Assembly: GCF_014643255.1 (NCBI RefSeq)
Contig: NZ_BMJI01000020.1
Coordinates: 1 to 64,000 of the forward strand
Reading direction: 5' to 3'
Length of the DNA: 64,000 nt
From: Tersicoccus solisilvae
Lineage (GTDB): Bacteria; Actinomycetota; Actinomycetes; Actinomycetales; Micrococcaceae
Numbering within the stretch: the first letter of the stretch is position 1; every line of letters begins with the position of its first letter. The notes under the pieces were generated by a model. The model made no database searches, was not told where the DNA came from, and saw only the letters and a list, made by a program, of their open reading frames with translations. The position numbers were made by a program, and so were the translations under genes. Positions 44,419-53,729 of the stretch are shown here, in pieces.

Positions 44419-45652
44419 CGACGGTCCCCGGAGGCCGCACCGCGGGCGAGACGCCTGGCGGCGAGGACGTTGCGCGCGTCCCTCAGGGAGCTGACAGCGT
44501 CTGGGCTGATACCCAACCCGCCGATCAGCACGACCTCATCGACGATCGCCACGGCTCCAGTCAAGTCTCCCCGGCGCAGTCGATTGGCGACCCGGGTTCG
44601 GATCTGGCGTAACGAATCCGCCACCGCGGTGACGGTGCCCGGCCCTGGAATGGGGAGCCGGTCAGCTTCGCGTGGTTCCAGCTTGAGCATCCCGCCGCCG
44701 TAAGCCCTACCGACGAGTTCAGCACCCAGCACGGTAACGCTGTTGAGGGCCGCCAGTGGCAGCAGCTCGCGCCCAATCTCGACGTTCTGCTCGGCCAGGT
44801 AGATGCCGTGGACACTGTTCAAGTGGCGCACGGCCGCCCGGTTGGTGGTGATCCGCGGGGTGTCGGCGTTCATGTAAGTGATGAACAGGTCAGCCGGACG
44901 AACCAACGGCACCCGCCACCACGGGTCCCGGACCCGGCACTTGTACGCCTCCTGCACCCCTGCGGCCTCACCCTCGCCGATGTAAGCCCATCCGGCAGGG
45001 GAGGGCGTCTTCGCTGGCCGAAACAAGTAGGTGGCCGCCCCCTCCGCACCGAGTCGCTTCAGAGCTGGCGAGGTCAGCGTCAGACCGCGCAAGTGGCGAC
45101 TCCCGGGCGGCGAAATCCTGATCAGGTCACGTTGCTTCAGCCCCAAAGCGGCCACCTTGGCGGGCGAGAGGGTGAAGTACTTGTTGTTGCCGGTCACTAT
45201 CCCCAAGGTGGTGTCCCCCCAAGCCTCGAGGGAGACGAAGGCATCATGGCTGGTCATCGCGGTGTACGCCGTGAGTGCGTCCGCGCCCATGATGGACGCC
45301 GTCCACTTCTCCCCCGGCCGAAGCGGCGTCCACGTATGGGACAGGTTCAGGTCGTTCAGCTCACTGGAGTTGCGGGCCTGGTACACCGAGAAGTGACCCG
45401 CCGGGCCTTCGTCGTAACCCTCCGCCAGGAGAAGAACGACCTCCTCTAGAACGCCGGGGAAGACTCGCTCGGTGAACATCACCAAGTCGACCCGGCGGAA
45501 CCGCTCCATCAGGAACTGGCGGACTCCCGCCGCGTAGTTCACGCTCAACAGCTCGGCCGGCAGCACAAGACCCAGGCGGCCGCCTGGCCGGAGGAAGAGC
45601 GCGGCATGCACCGTGAACGCGGCCCAACTCGACGCCAGCGCCGTCAAGGAGA
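44415..45652 (-). pseudogene. DNA adenine methyltransferase, 3' part (interrupted by IS)
   Basis: This is the C-terminal two thirds of the methyltransferase, from LTALASSWAAFTVHAALFLRPGGR onward, containing LVLPAELLSVNY and the target-recognition region. Joining it to 47074-47545 while counting the 9-bp duplication once gives 1701 bases, an exact 567-codon frame with the sequence GVSLTALASSW across the join. The gene was intact until the IS256-family insertion. Confidence 0.88.
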
Positions 45653-47073
45653 GGTCAAGTCCCTGGTAGTGGTGTAGCGGTTTGATCCTTCGCTGGGTGG
45701 TCAGGCGCTGAGTTCGAGGGTGGTGTCGGTGCCGGTGTTCACCTCGTTTCCGGTGTCCTCGATGAGGCTGAGCCGGCTGCGGTTCAGGAGGTCGAGTCCG
45801 AGGTAGCGGCGGCCTTCGGCCCATTCGTCGGTCTGTTCGGCCAGGACGGCTCCGACAAGACGGACGATGGCGGCCCGGTTGGGGAAGATGCCCACGGCGT
45901 CGGTGCGGCGGCGGATCTCCCGGTTGAGCCGCTCGGCGGGGTTGTTGGACCAGATCTGTGTCCAGACGTCCTTCGGGAAGCTCGTGAAGGCGAGGATGTC
46001 CTCCCTCGCCTGACCGAGGTGGTCGGCCACGGCCGGGAGTTTGCCGGTGACGTAGTCGATGAGCCGGTCGAACTGGGCGTCCACGGCGGTGGCGTCGGGC
46101 TGGTCGTAGACCGAGTGCAGCATCGCCTTGACCGCCGGCCACATGCTCTTCGGGGTGGCGGCCATCAGGTTCGCCGCGTAGTGGGTGCGGCACCGTTGCC
46201 AGACCGCGCCGGGCAGGTTCGCCGCGATCGCCTCGACCAGCCCGGTGTGGGCGTCGGAGGTGACCAGCCGGACCCCGGTCAGGCCGCGGGCGACCAGGTC
46301 GGCGAAGAACTCGTTCCACGCGGCCCCGGTCTCACTGGTCGCGACCCGCAGCCCGAGGACCTCGCGGTGCCCGTCCCCGTTGACCCCGGTGGCGATCAGG
46401 GCCACGGCGTTGACCACGCGGCCGCCTTCACGGACCTTCATGGTCAGCGCGTCCGCGGCGACGAACGTGAACGGGCCGGCCTCGCCCAGGGGCCGGTGGC
46501 GGAAGGACTCGACGTGCTCGTCCAGCTCGGTGGCCATCCGGCTCACCTGGGACTTGGAGAGGGCGTTGATCCCGAGGGTCTTGACGAGTTTGTCCATCCG
46601 CCGGGTGGAGACCCCGGCGAGGTAGCAGTCCGCGACGACGGTGATCAGCGCGGTCTCGGCCCGCTTGCGCCGCTCCAGCAGCCACTCCGGGAAGTAGGTA
46701 CCGGAGCGCAGCTTCGGCACGGCCACGTCGATGGTCCCGACCCGGGTGTCCAGGTCCCGGTGCCGGTACCCGTTGCGCTGAGCGGTCCGCTCCGGGGAGG
46801 GCCGGCCCCACTCGGCTCCGACGACCGCGTCCGCGTCGGCGGAGAGCAGGGCGTTGATCATGGTCTGCAGCAGGTGGCGCATCAGGTCCGGGGACGCTTC
46901 GGACAGGGCTTCGCCGAGCAGCCCGGCAGGGTCGACAATATGGGCAGCGGTCATCGTGATGACTCCATTCGAGAGAGCTGTGAGAGGTGAACTCGAAGGA
47001 TCACACGGTGGCCGCGCCCACGTCCTCAACGACGTCACGGGCCACCGCGCTACACCACTATGCGGGACTCAAC
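45653..47073 (-). mobile_element. IS256-family insertion sequence with 9-bp target duplication
   Basis: The element is 1421 bp. Its ends form an imperfect 26-bp inverted repeat sharing AGTCCC and AGTGGTGTAGCG. TCAAGGAGA occurs directly outside both ends (45644-45652 and 47074-47082). It carries one transposase gene and splits a DNA methyltransferase. Confidence 0.9.
45701..46954 (-). CDS. IS256-family (mutator-type) transposase
   Basis: 417 residues from the ATG at 46952-46954. DDE residues are likely in [21 protein letters not shown] and [26 protein letters not shown] is the C/H motif typical of the family. The gene appears complete, so the element may still be active. Confidence 0.93.
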   Translation of the reverse strand: MTAAHIVDPAGLLGEALSEASPDLMRHLLQTMINALLSADADAVVGAEWGRPSPERTAQRNGYRHRDLDTRVGTIDVAVPKLRSGTYFPEWLLERRKRAETALITVVADCYLAGVSTRRMDKLVKTLGINALSKSQVSRMATELDEHVESFRHRPLGEAGPFTFVAADALTMKVREGGRVVNAVALIATGVNGDGHREVLGLRVATSETGAAWNEFFADLVARGLTGVRLVTSDAHTGLVEAIAANLPGAVWQRCRTHYAANLMAATPKSMWPAVKAMLHSVYDQPDATAVDAQFDRLIDYVTGKLPAVADHLGQAREDILAFTSFPKDVWTQIWSNNPAERLNREIRRRTDAVGIFPNRAAIVRLVGAVLAEQTDEWAEGRRYLGLDLLNRSRLSLIEDTGNEVNTGTDTTLELSA

Positions 47074-47545
47074 TCAAGGAGACGCCCGCCCGCAGCGCGG
47101 CTTCGCGGGACCTGGCCCGCGATTCGCCCGTGAAGTCCTGATACCGCACGTAGGGGGGATTACCGATCACAGCATCGTAGGCGCCAGTCGGTGTCACCTC
47201 GAAGAAGTCACCCGTGCTGATATCCGCCGTCACGTCGACGTCCGCCAGCAGGGTACGTGCCGTCGCCGCCGAGCTCTCGTGTAGCTCCACCCCATCCAGG
47301 CGCATGTCCGCCGGGGACGCACCCAGACGTTGGAGGCGGTCGACCGCACTGAGCAGGAACGCCGCTTCCCCACACGAGGGTTCCAGGACCCGATCCGCGG
47401 CGTGGTGGATACCCCAGTCGGTGATGTAGCGAGCGACGGGCGCAGGCGTGAAGAAAGCTCCACGCGCCTTCCTCAACTCGGCCGAATCACTGACGAGAGG
47501 GGAAGTAGTCACCGTCCAAGTCTCTCGTACGGACAGCAGGCTCAC
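47074..47545 (-). pseudogene. DNA adenine methyltransferase, 5' part (interrupted by IS)
   Basis: The N-terminal part contains SAM motif I (RVLEPSCGEAAFLLS) and catalytic motif IV (NPPYVRYQ), so it is an N6-adenine methyltransferase. The start is GTG at 47543-47545 or GTG 33 bases farther in. The frame ends inside the insertion sequence. The unit with 43498-44418 was a restriction-modification system. Confidence 0.88.
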
Positions 47546-47819
47546 GCCCCAAGACCACGTCCGTGTCGGGCAGCGGCACCGAGGCTACTCCTGATCGGGT
47601 CTCCCCTGACGCCGTCGATCCGCGTGGGACTGCCACCGCGGTCGATAGCAGCGGTCCCAGCCGGCGCCACTAGTTCACGAGTGAGACTCCCGAGCCCGGC
47701 CTCACCATGGTCAAGCCGATCTCACCCCCTCGCGTGTCAGAAACCGTCATTTGTGACCCTCACGGCGCCACCCTCGCCCGACGCCACTTTGGGCCAGTGA
47801 TCTCTCGTAGGCTGAGCCG
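47546..47819. other. Gene-free gap between methyltransferase and TIR gene
   Basis: It separates two divergent starts and must hold both promoters. I see no clear boxes, repeats or RNA structure in it. Confidence 0.5.
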
Positions 47820-48569
47820 GTGACCAGCATGCAACCAGCCCGCCTCTTCATCGGCTCGTCCGCCGAGGGCCGCGAGGTTGCCCACAACTTGCAGGCCGTG
47901 CTCGAGGAACGGGGGATCTGCCAGGTCGTCGTTTGGGACCAAGGGGTCTTCGACCCGTCGAGTTATCCGCTCGATGCTCTACTCGGCGTTGCGCGCCGCT
48001 CGGACTTCGCCGTTCTGGTGGCTTCACCAGACGACGTAACGGAGAGCCGTGGAGACACCAGTGCCTCCATCCGTGACAACGTCATTCTGGAGTTCGGACT
48101 GTTCATGGGCGCCCTTGGTCGGGAACGCACCTACCTGTTGGCCACCGGGTCAGCCAAGCTTCCGACCGACGCGTTGGGGCTCACGCGGCTCCCATATCAC
48201 CCACGACCGGATGGGAACGTGCAGGCTGCTGTCAACACGGCCGCCTTGCAGATCGGCCGCCAGGTTGGGTCGCTTGGTCGGCGGGAGGCGGAGGCTGTCG
48301 TCGGCGCTGGCCCGCACCTGGCAGGCGACGCCCTGGCGACTGAGATTGCACTTCTCCGAGCCAACGCTCAGGCTCAAGGTTGGTCGGTCAAGACCGACAG
48401 CGCTACTACGCTGCGACTCCGATCTCCACAAGGGCGGCTCTACACCCTCACGAAGGGCAAGACAGAGGCTACGCGCGTGGACCTCCGACGCTTCGCTAGG
48501 GAACTACGTGCAGCTGGGGTCCGGGTTAACAACGCGGTTCGCCGGCCCGTCGAGGAGTCTCCCTACTAG
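47820..48569 (+). CDS. TIR-like nucleotide-binding (CAP12/PCTIR) protein
   Basis: 249 residues from the GTG at 47820 (ATG three codons in). ARLFIGSSAEGREVAHNLQAVLEE and SIRDNVILEFGLFMGALGRERTYLL are the start and end of the TIR fold seen in CD-NTase-associated protein 12 and Pycsar effectors; the Glu in ILEFGLF is the probable catalytic residue of NAD-cleaving members. The C-terminal 90 residues (about 160-249) are not recognised and may sense a signal. No cyclase gene is next to it, so its trigger is unknown. Confidence 0.8.
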   Translation: MTSMQPARLFIGSSAEGREVAHNLQAVLEERGICQVVVWDQGVFDPSSYPLDALLGVARRSDFAVLVASPDDVTESRGDTSASIRDNVILEFGLFMGALGRERTYLLATGSAKLPTDALGLTRLPYHPRPDGNVQAAVNTAALQIGRQVGSLGRREAEAVVGAGPHLAGDALATEIALLRANAQAQGWSVKTDSATTLRLRSPQGRLYTLTKGKTEATRVDLRRFARELRAAGVRVNNAVRRPVEESPY

Positions 48570-48580
48570 CGGGCATGTCC

Positions 48581-48617
48581 CCCTGCTGGCCCTTCCGTGT
48601 CGGATGAGCCAGCAGGG
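48581..48617 (+). terminator. Hairpin after the TIR gene
   Basis: CCCTGCTGGC and GCCAGCAGGG form a perfect 10-bp stem with a 17-base loop, 11 bases after the stop. The rest of the gap to 48862 holds nothing I can identify. Confidence 0.75.
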
Positions 48618-48862
48618 AAACGACGCTCCAACCCGGGCTCAACCGGGAACACCTCTACGGAGTAATGCCGCGCCTCGGCCGTTTCCCCACAGCTCGTCAG
48701 CCAGCGGAATCGCACCACTAGCACCGCCACCTGGGCGTAGTTGTTCCCGAAACTGAGGTTCTGCGACGCGAATCAGCCTAGCGTGCAGCACCCTCACCTG
48801 CCACAACCTCGGCGTGCCCGCTCGGTTGATCAGGCATTGCGGCCGCCACCGGTGGTGCCTCA

Positions 48863-49891
48863 TCAGCGAGCCTGGACAGTCAGCAACTCTTGCCAGTGGG
48901 TGGTGTATCGCGGGGACATGCGCTCCCGTTTCATGGTCCACTCGGGTGGTCGGGTGAGGCCGGCGCGGCCGAGGCCGATGGTGTGGGTGCCGAACCGGGT
49001 GGTGACCTCGCCGATGAGGGCGCCGATGTTGCGGTGTTCGTGGACGCTGACGAACTCGTCGAAGACGGGGGCGGCGCCGGCCGGTTCGAGGCCGGTGAGC
49101 ATGACGCCGGCCTTCACGTAGGGGGCGTCGTCGACGACGCGGGCCCGGATCGTCTCGATCGCGGCCTTGGACATCAGGACCGGGTCGGCGGTCGGGTTGG
49201 GCATCCGGACCGTGGTGGAGACGATGGAGGAGACGACGTCGTTCCGGAACCGGCTGGTGGAGGCGAAGACGGTCATGATCTTGGCGACCTGGTGTTCCTT
49301 GGCCAGTCGGGCGGCGGCCTGCTGGGCGTAGAGGCCCATCACCTGGGCCATCCGCTCCGCACCGAGCACCGGGGTGGAGAAGGAGCGGGAGAAGATCATC
49401 TGCTGCTTGTCCGGGCGGACGGGCTCGAGCTCGATGCACGGGATGCCGCGCAGCTCGAGCACGGTCCGCATCACCACCACGTTGAACCGGTCCCGGATCA
49501 GGACCGGGTCGGCGTCGCGTAGCTGCGCGACCGTCTCGATCCCCATCAGGTTCAACCGCTTGCCCAACCGGGAGGCGATCCCCCACAGCCCGGTCACCGG
49601 GACACGGGCCATGATGGCGTCGACGTGGCCGGCGGGCATCGCCTCCAGGTCGCACACCCCGCCCAGGTGCCGGTTCCGTTTGGCGATCCGGTTGGCGAAC
49701 TTCGCCAGCGTCTTCGTGCGGGCGATCCCGACGCACACGGGTAGGCCGGTGTGCCGGGCGACCGCGGTCCGGATCACCCGGCCCTGATCGACGTAGGCGC
49801 CGCGGCGGGCGTCGAGCCCGAGGAAGGACTCGTCGATGGAGTAGACCTCCTGCCAGGCCGCATACCGGCCCAGCAGCTCTACTGGTAGCAC
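48863..49891 (-). pseudogene. umuC: UmuC-like Y-family polymerase, 5'-truncated
   Basis: 342 codons remain. The frame begins close to VELLGRYAAWQEVYSIDESFLGLD, which in intact UmuC lies roughly 80-90 residues in, so the first catalytic Asp motif is lost. Thumb, little-finger and C-terminal parts are present (GLWGIASRLGKRLNLMGI; YTTHWQELLTVQ at the end). The GTG at 49889-49891 could allow translation of a non-functional stub. The missing front belongs with the umuD remnant at 55990. Confidence 0.85.
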
Positions 49892-49998
49892 CGATTGTTG
49901 CTGAGTCGCGTATTCATCAGATGTCGACTGCTGTTTCGCCTTGTGGCGGAGGCTGATGCATCCGGCGATTGATCAGCCTGTGCTGTATAGTTCAGTGC

Positions 49999-50358
49999 AT
50001 GCTGACTATTGCTTCTCGACTCGACGTCATGAACCGGCTCGGCCGGGCCATGGCGGATCCGACGCGTTCCCGGATCCTGATGACCCTGCTCGAGGGACCG
50101 AGCTACCCGGCGGTGCTCTCGCGTGAGCTGGAGCTGACTCGCTCGAACGTGTCGAACCACCTCACCTGCCTGCGCGACTGCGGCATCGTGGTCGCTGAGC
50201 CGGAGGGTCGCCAGACTAGGTATGAGATCGCTGATCCGCACCTCGCGGCCGCTCTCATCGCGCTGGTGGATGTGACTCTGGCTGTCGACGAGCACGCTCC
50301 GTGCGTGGACTCGTCGTGCACCGTTCCGGGTTGCTGCGGAGCGGGAGCAGACGCGTGA
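49999..50358 (+). CDS. cmtR: CmtR, Cd(II)/Pb(II)-sensing repressor
   Basis: 119 residues. LTRSNVSNHLTCLRDCGIVVAEPEGRQTRY is the winged helix of CmtR. Cys57, Cys61 and Cys102 fall at the same numbers as the cadmium ligands known for the Mycobacterium tuberculosis protein. Extra cysteines (SSC, GCC) follow near the end. Cadmium binding should release the repressor. It is coupled to the ATPase gene by a four-base overlap. Confidence 0.93.
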   Translation: MLTIASRLDVMNRLGRAMADPTRSRILMTLLEGPSYPAVLSRELELTRSNVSNHLTCLRDCGIVVAEPEGRQTRYEIADPHLAAALIALVDVTLAVDEHAPCVDSSCTVPGCCGAGADA

Positions 50359-52271
50359 GCGCGGCATGCGGCTGCGAGCACGAGCCGACGACCACGGCAG
50401 TCGATGAGAGCGAGGAGAAGGAGCGGCCCTGGTGGAGGGACCGCGGGATCATGGTGCCGGTCTTCTCCGGTGTCGCGTTCCTCGCTGGTCTGATCCTTGA
50501 GTGGTCCGGCATGGAGATCCCGGCACTGGTGCTGTTCTGGGTCGGCTTGCTGCTGGGCGCGTCGACGTTCACGCCGGGCGCGATCCGGAAGCTGTTCAAG
50601 GGCAAGCTGGGCATCGGGCTGCTGATGACGATCAGCGCGGTCGGCGCAGTCGTCCTCGGCTACGTCGAAGAGGCTGCGGCGCTGGCGTTCCTCTACTCGA
50701 TCGCAGAGGCGCTGGAGGACAAGGCGATGGACCGCGCCCGCGGCGGGCTGCGAGCGCTGCTGAAGCTGGTCCCCGACACCGCGACCGTGCGCCGCGACGG
50801 CGCTTCGGTGGAGATTGCGGCGAAGGACCTCGCGGTCGGGCAGGTCATGGTGGTTCGTCCCGGCGAGCGGATCGCGACCGACGGAGTCGTCCGTGCGGGG
50901 CGCTCCAGCCTGGACACCTCGGCGATCACGGGCGAGTCGATCCCGGTCGAGGTCGAGCCCGGCGACGCCGTGTCGGCCGGCGCGATCAACAGCGCCGGTG
51001 CGCTGGAGGTCGAGACGACGGCGGCGGGCACCGACAACTCGCTCACGACCATCGTGGAGCTGGTGGAGCAGGCGCAGGCGGAGAAGGGCGAGCGAGCGCG
51101 CCTCGCGGACCGGATCGCGCGCCCGCTGGTCCCGGGCGTGCTGGTCCTCGCGGCCCTGGTCGCCCTGGTCGGCTCGCTGTTCGGGGACCCGGAGCTGTGG
51201 ATCACCCGAGCCCTCGTCGTCCTCGTCGCCGCCTCCCCGTGCGCGCTGGCGATCTCGGTGCCGCTGACGGTGGTCGCGGCGATCGGCGCGGCGAGCAAGT
51301 TCGGCGTGATCATCAAGTCCGGCGCGGTGTTCGAGCGCTTCGGCACGGTCCGCCACGTCGCCGTCGACAAGACCGGCACCCTCACCCGCAACGAGCCCGC
51401 CGTCACCGCGGTCCTCGCCGCGGACGGCGTGACCGACGCCCAGGCGCTGGCCTGGGCGGCCGCGCTGGAGCAGCACAGCACGCACCCGCTGGCCGCGGCG
51501 ATCACCGCCGCAGCCCCCGGAGCCCAGGCTGCGGAGGGCGTGACCGAGCAGGCCGGGCACGGCATCGAGGGCAAGATCGACGGGACTCGGATCACCGTCG
51601 GCAGCCCCCGCTGGCTCGACGCCGGGGTGCTCGGCGACCAGGTCGCGGGCCTGGAGGAGCAGGGCATGACCGTTGTGATCGTGCACCGCGACGGGGCCCC
51701 TGTCGCCGCGATCGGCGTCCGCGACGAGCTGCGTCCCGAGGTCCCCGAAGTGGTGCGGACTCTCGCGGCGCAGGGCGTCGGGGTGACGATGCTCACCGGC
51801 GACAACGCCCGCACGGCACGGGCGCTGGCAGCGCAGGCCGGTATCAGCGACGTGCGCGCGGAACTGCGTCCCGAAGACAAAGCGACCGCGATCGGGGAGC
51901 TGTCAAAGGCGGGGTCGGTTGCAATGATCGGCGACGGCATCAACGACGCCCCCGCTCTGGCCGCCGCGGACATCGGCATCGCGATGGGCGCGACCGGCTC
52001 GGACGCGGCGATCGAGTCCGCCGACGTCGCGTTCACCGGCCACGACCTCCGCCTCATCCCGCGCGCGTTCGACCACGCCCGCCGCGGACGCCGCATCATC
52101 AACCAGAACATCGTCCTGTCGCTGCTGATCATCACCGCGCTGCTGCCGCTCGCGCTGTTCGGCGTCCTCGGACTCGCCGCTGTGGTGCTGGTCCACGAGA
52201 TCGCCGAGGTCGTCGTGATCCTCAACGGACTCCGCGCCGCCCGCACGCGTACCCCACGGCTGGAGAGCTGA
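50355..52271 (+). CDS. cadA: Heavy-metal P-type ATPase with SPC motif (CadA-like)
   Basis: 638 residues, GTG start overlapping cmtR. There is no N-terminal CxxC domain, only CGCEH near residue 5. The membrane motif is SPCALAISVP, not CPC. DKTGTLTRN, STHPLAAAI and GDGINDAPALAAADIGIAMG are intact, and the last helix region has VLVHEIAEVVVILNG. SPC is known from the P1B-4 group (Co, sometimes Cd/Zn). Given CmtR and CadD next door, Cd, Zn or Co export is most likely. Confidence 0.9.
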   Translation: MSAACGCEHEPTTTAVDESEEKERPWWRDRGIMVPVFSGVAFLAGLILEWSGMEIPALVLFWVGLLLGASTFTPGAIRKLFKGKLGIGLLMTISAVGAVVLGYVEEAAALAFLYSIAEALEDKAMDRARGGLRALLKLVPDTATVRRDGASVEIAAKDLAVGQVMVVRPGERIATDGVVRAGRSSLDTSAITGESIPVEVEPGDAVSAGAINSAGALEVETTAAGTDNSLTTIVELVEQAQAEKGERARLADRIARPLVPGVLVLAALVALVGSLFGDPELWITRALVVLVAASPCALAISVPLTVVAAIGAASKFGVIIKSGAVFERFGTVRHVAVDKTGTLTRNEPAVTAVLAADGVTDAQALAWAAALEQHSTHPLAAAITAAAPGAQAAEGVTEQAGHGIEGKIDGTRITVGSPRWLDAGVLGDQVAGLEEQGMTVVIVHRDGAPVAAIGVRDELRPEVPEVVRTLAAQGVGVTMLTGDNARTARALAAQAGISDVRAELRPEDKATAIGELSKAGSVAMIGDGINDAPALAAADIGIAMGATGSDAAIESADVAFTGHDLRLIPRAFDHARRGRRIINQNIVLSLLIITALLPLALFGVLGLAAVVLVHEIAEVVVILNGLRAARTRTPRLES

Positions 52272-52879
52272 TGCTTGCGACCATCGGCTCAGCGATCGGC
52301 TTGTTTGCTGCGACCAACATCGATGACATCGTCGTGCTGACCGTGCTGTTCCTGGCCTCCAGCCGAGGGAAGCCGCGACCGTGGCAGATCGTCGCAGGCC
52401 AGTACCTCGGGTTCATCACCCTCGTCGTGATCAGCGTGATCGCCGCGCTCGGCCTGACCATCGTCCCCGACGAATGGGTGGGCTTCCTCGGCCTGATCCC
52501 GCTCGGCATCGGCATCTGGACCCTCGTGCGGGGCCTGCGACGCAACGGTGACGACGATGACGACGACGAGAAGATCACCGCGGTCGGGCTGTGGGGCGTC
52601 GCCGGGATCACGATCGCCAACGGGGCCGACAACATCTCCCTCTACACGCCGATCCTCCGCACCAGTTCGCCCGGCGACGTCGTCGTCATGATCGCGGTGT
52701 TCCTCGTCCTCGTCGCCGTCTGGTGCGCTGCTGGACGCCTGATCGGAACCCACAAGGCCGTCACCGAAACGCTTGAACGCGTCGAGCACTGGCTCGTACC
52801 CGTCGTGTTCATCGGCCTGGGCCTGTTCATCCTGATCGATTCCGGCGTCATCGTCCGCCTCGTCGAGGTCCTCGCATGA
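52271..52879 (+). CDS. cadD: CadD-family cadmium resistance transporter
   Basis: 202 residues with about five to six helices. FAATNIDDIVVLTVLFLAS and ITIANGADNISLYTPIL are the paired acid-containing motifs of the CadD/LysE-like group. A run of six Asp (about 93-98) sits in a cytoplasmic loop. Its start shares a base with the ATPase stop. It overlaps lspA by four bases. Confidence 0.9.
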   Translation: MLATIGSAIGLFAATNIDDIVVLTVLFLASSRGKPRPWQIVAGQYLGFITLVVISVIAALGLTIVPDEWVGFLGLIPLGIGIWTLVRGLRRNGDDDDDDEKITAVGLWGVAGITIANGADNISLYTPILRTSSPGDVVVMIAVFLVLVAVWCAAGRLIGTHKAVTETLERVEHWLVPVVFIGLGLFILIDSGVIVRLVEVLA

Positions 52880-53400
52880 CCCCGGACGCGGCTGCCGATG
52901 CTGAGCTGACGTCGGGAGAGCGGCAGCAGAGGGGGCGTTGGCGGCTCACGGCGGGGGCACTCGCGCTCGGCGGGCTCGTCCTCCTGATCGATCAGGGGAC
53001 GAAGGCATGGGCGGAGGCCACGCTCACAGTAAGTGAGCGCCTCCCGCTGATCGGCGACCTGCTGGGCCTGCAACTCGCTTACAACCCCGGCGCGGCGTTC
53101 TCCTTCGGTGAGGGTTCCACCTGGGTGTTCGCGCTGGTGGCCGTCGCGGCCACCGTCACCGCGATCGTGTTCGCGTTCCGTGTCCGACACCCCGGGTGGG
53201 CGATCGTGATCGGCGCGCTTGGCGGGGCCGCCGCCTCCCACGCCGGCGACAGGCTTTTCCGTGCTCCAGGGTTCGCCCAGGGGCACGTCGTGGACTTCCT
53301 CGCCTACGGGAACTGGTTCATCGGGAACGTCGCCGACGTCGTGATCGTCACCGCCGCGATCGCCGGAGCGCTTCTGATGATCCGCGGCAACGAGAACTGA
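52876..53400 (+). CDS. lspA: LspA-like lipoprotein signal peptidase
   Basis: 174 residues, four membrane helices. YNPGAAFSFGEG and the two catalytic Asp regions (HAGDRLFRAPGFAQGHVVDFL and WFIGNVADVVIV) mark signal peptidase II. The usual GN..DR is GD-R with ASHA before it, a small departure. LspA cleaves lipoprotein signals. Its place inside a cadmium operon suggests an accessory copy tied to metal stress. Confidence 0.88.
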   Translation: MTPDAAADAELTSGERQQRGRWRLTAGALALGGLVLLIDQGTKAWAEATLTVSERLPLIGDLLGLQLAYNPGAAFSFGEGSTWVFALVAVAATVTAIVFAFRVRHPGWAIVIGALGGAAASHAGDRLFRAPGFAQGHVVDFLAYGNWFIGNVADVVIVTAAIAGALLMIRGNEN

Positions 53401-53410
53401 GAGGACCATC

Positions 53411-53722
53411 ATGGAGATCATCCTGCAGTATTTCAACGGCTGCCCCAACTGGGAGGTGCTCGACCAGCGGCTCGCTGAAGTAGTCAACGACCGATCCGAT
53501 GTCAGGGTCATACGTCAGCTGGTCGAGACCCCCGAGGACGCCGTGCGCCTCGGGTTCCACGGCTCCCCAACCGTGCTCGTCGACGGCATCGACCCGTTCG
53601 CCGACGAGCGTACCCACGTCGGGCTCGCCTGCCGGATGTTCCGCACGCCAGCTGGGATCGCCGGGTCGCCGACCGTCGAGCAGTTGCGCGAAGCGATTTC
53701 CGGCCCGGGCGCTGACGTGTGA
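53411..53722 (+). CDS. Thioredoxin-like DF-family protein
   Basis: 103 residues. YFNGCPNW near residue 7 is the active-site motif of small thioredoxin-fold proteins often annotated with mercury or metal resistance; GFHGSPTVLVDGIDPF is the cis-Pro loop region. Role in redox or metal binding is inferred. It is the last gene of the cadmium operon and ends eight bases before a convergent gene. Confidence 0.75.
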   Translation: MEIILQYFNGCPNWEVLDQRLAEVVNDRSDVRVIRQLVETPEDAVRLGFHGSPTVLVDGIDPFADERTHVGLACRMFRTPAGIAGSPTVEQLREAISGPGADV

Positions 53723-53729
53723 TGCTCGT

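Noticed and set aside
47820-48569. A complete Pycsar or CBASS system
   Set aside because: Only a TIR effector is visible; no nucleotide cyclase, CD-NTase or ancillary gene is near.
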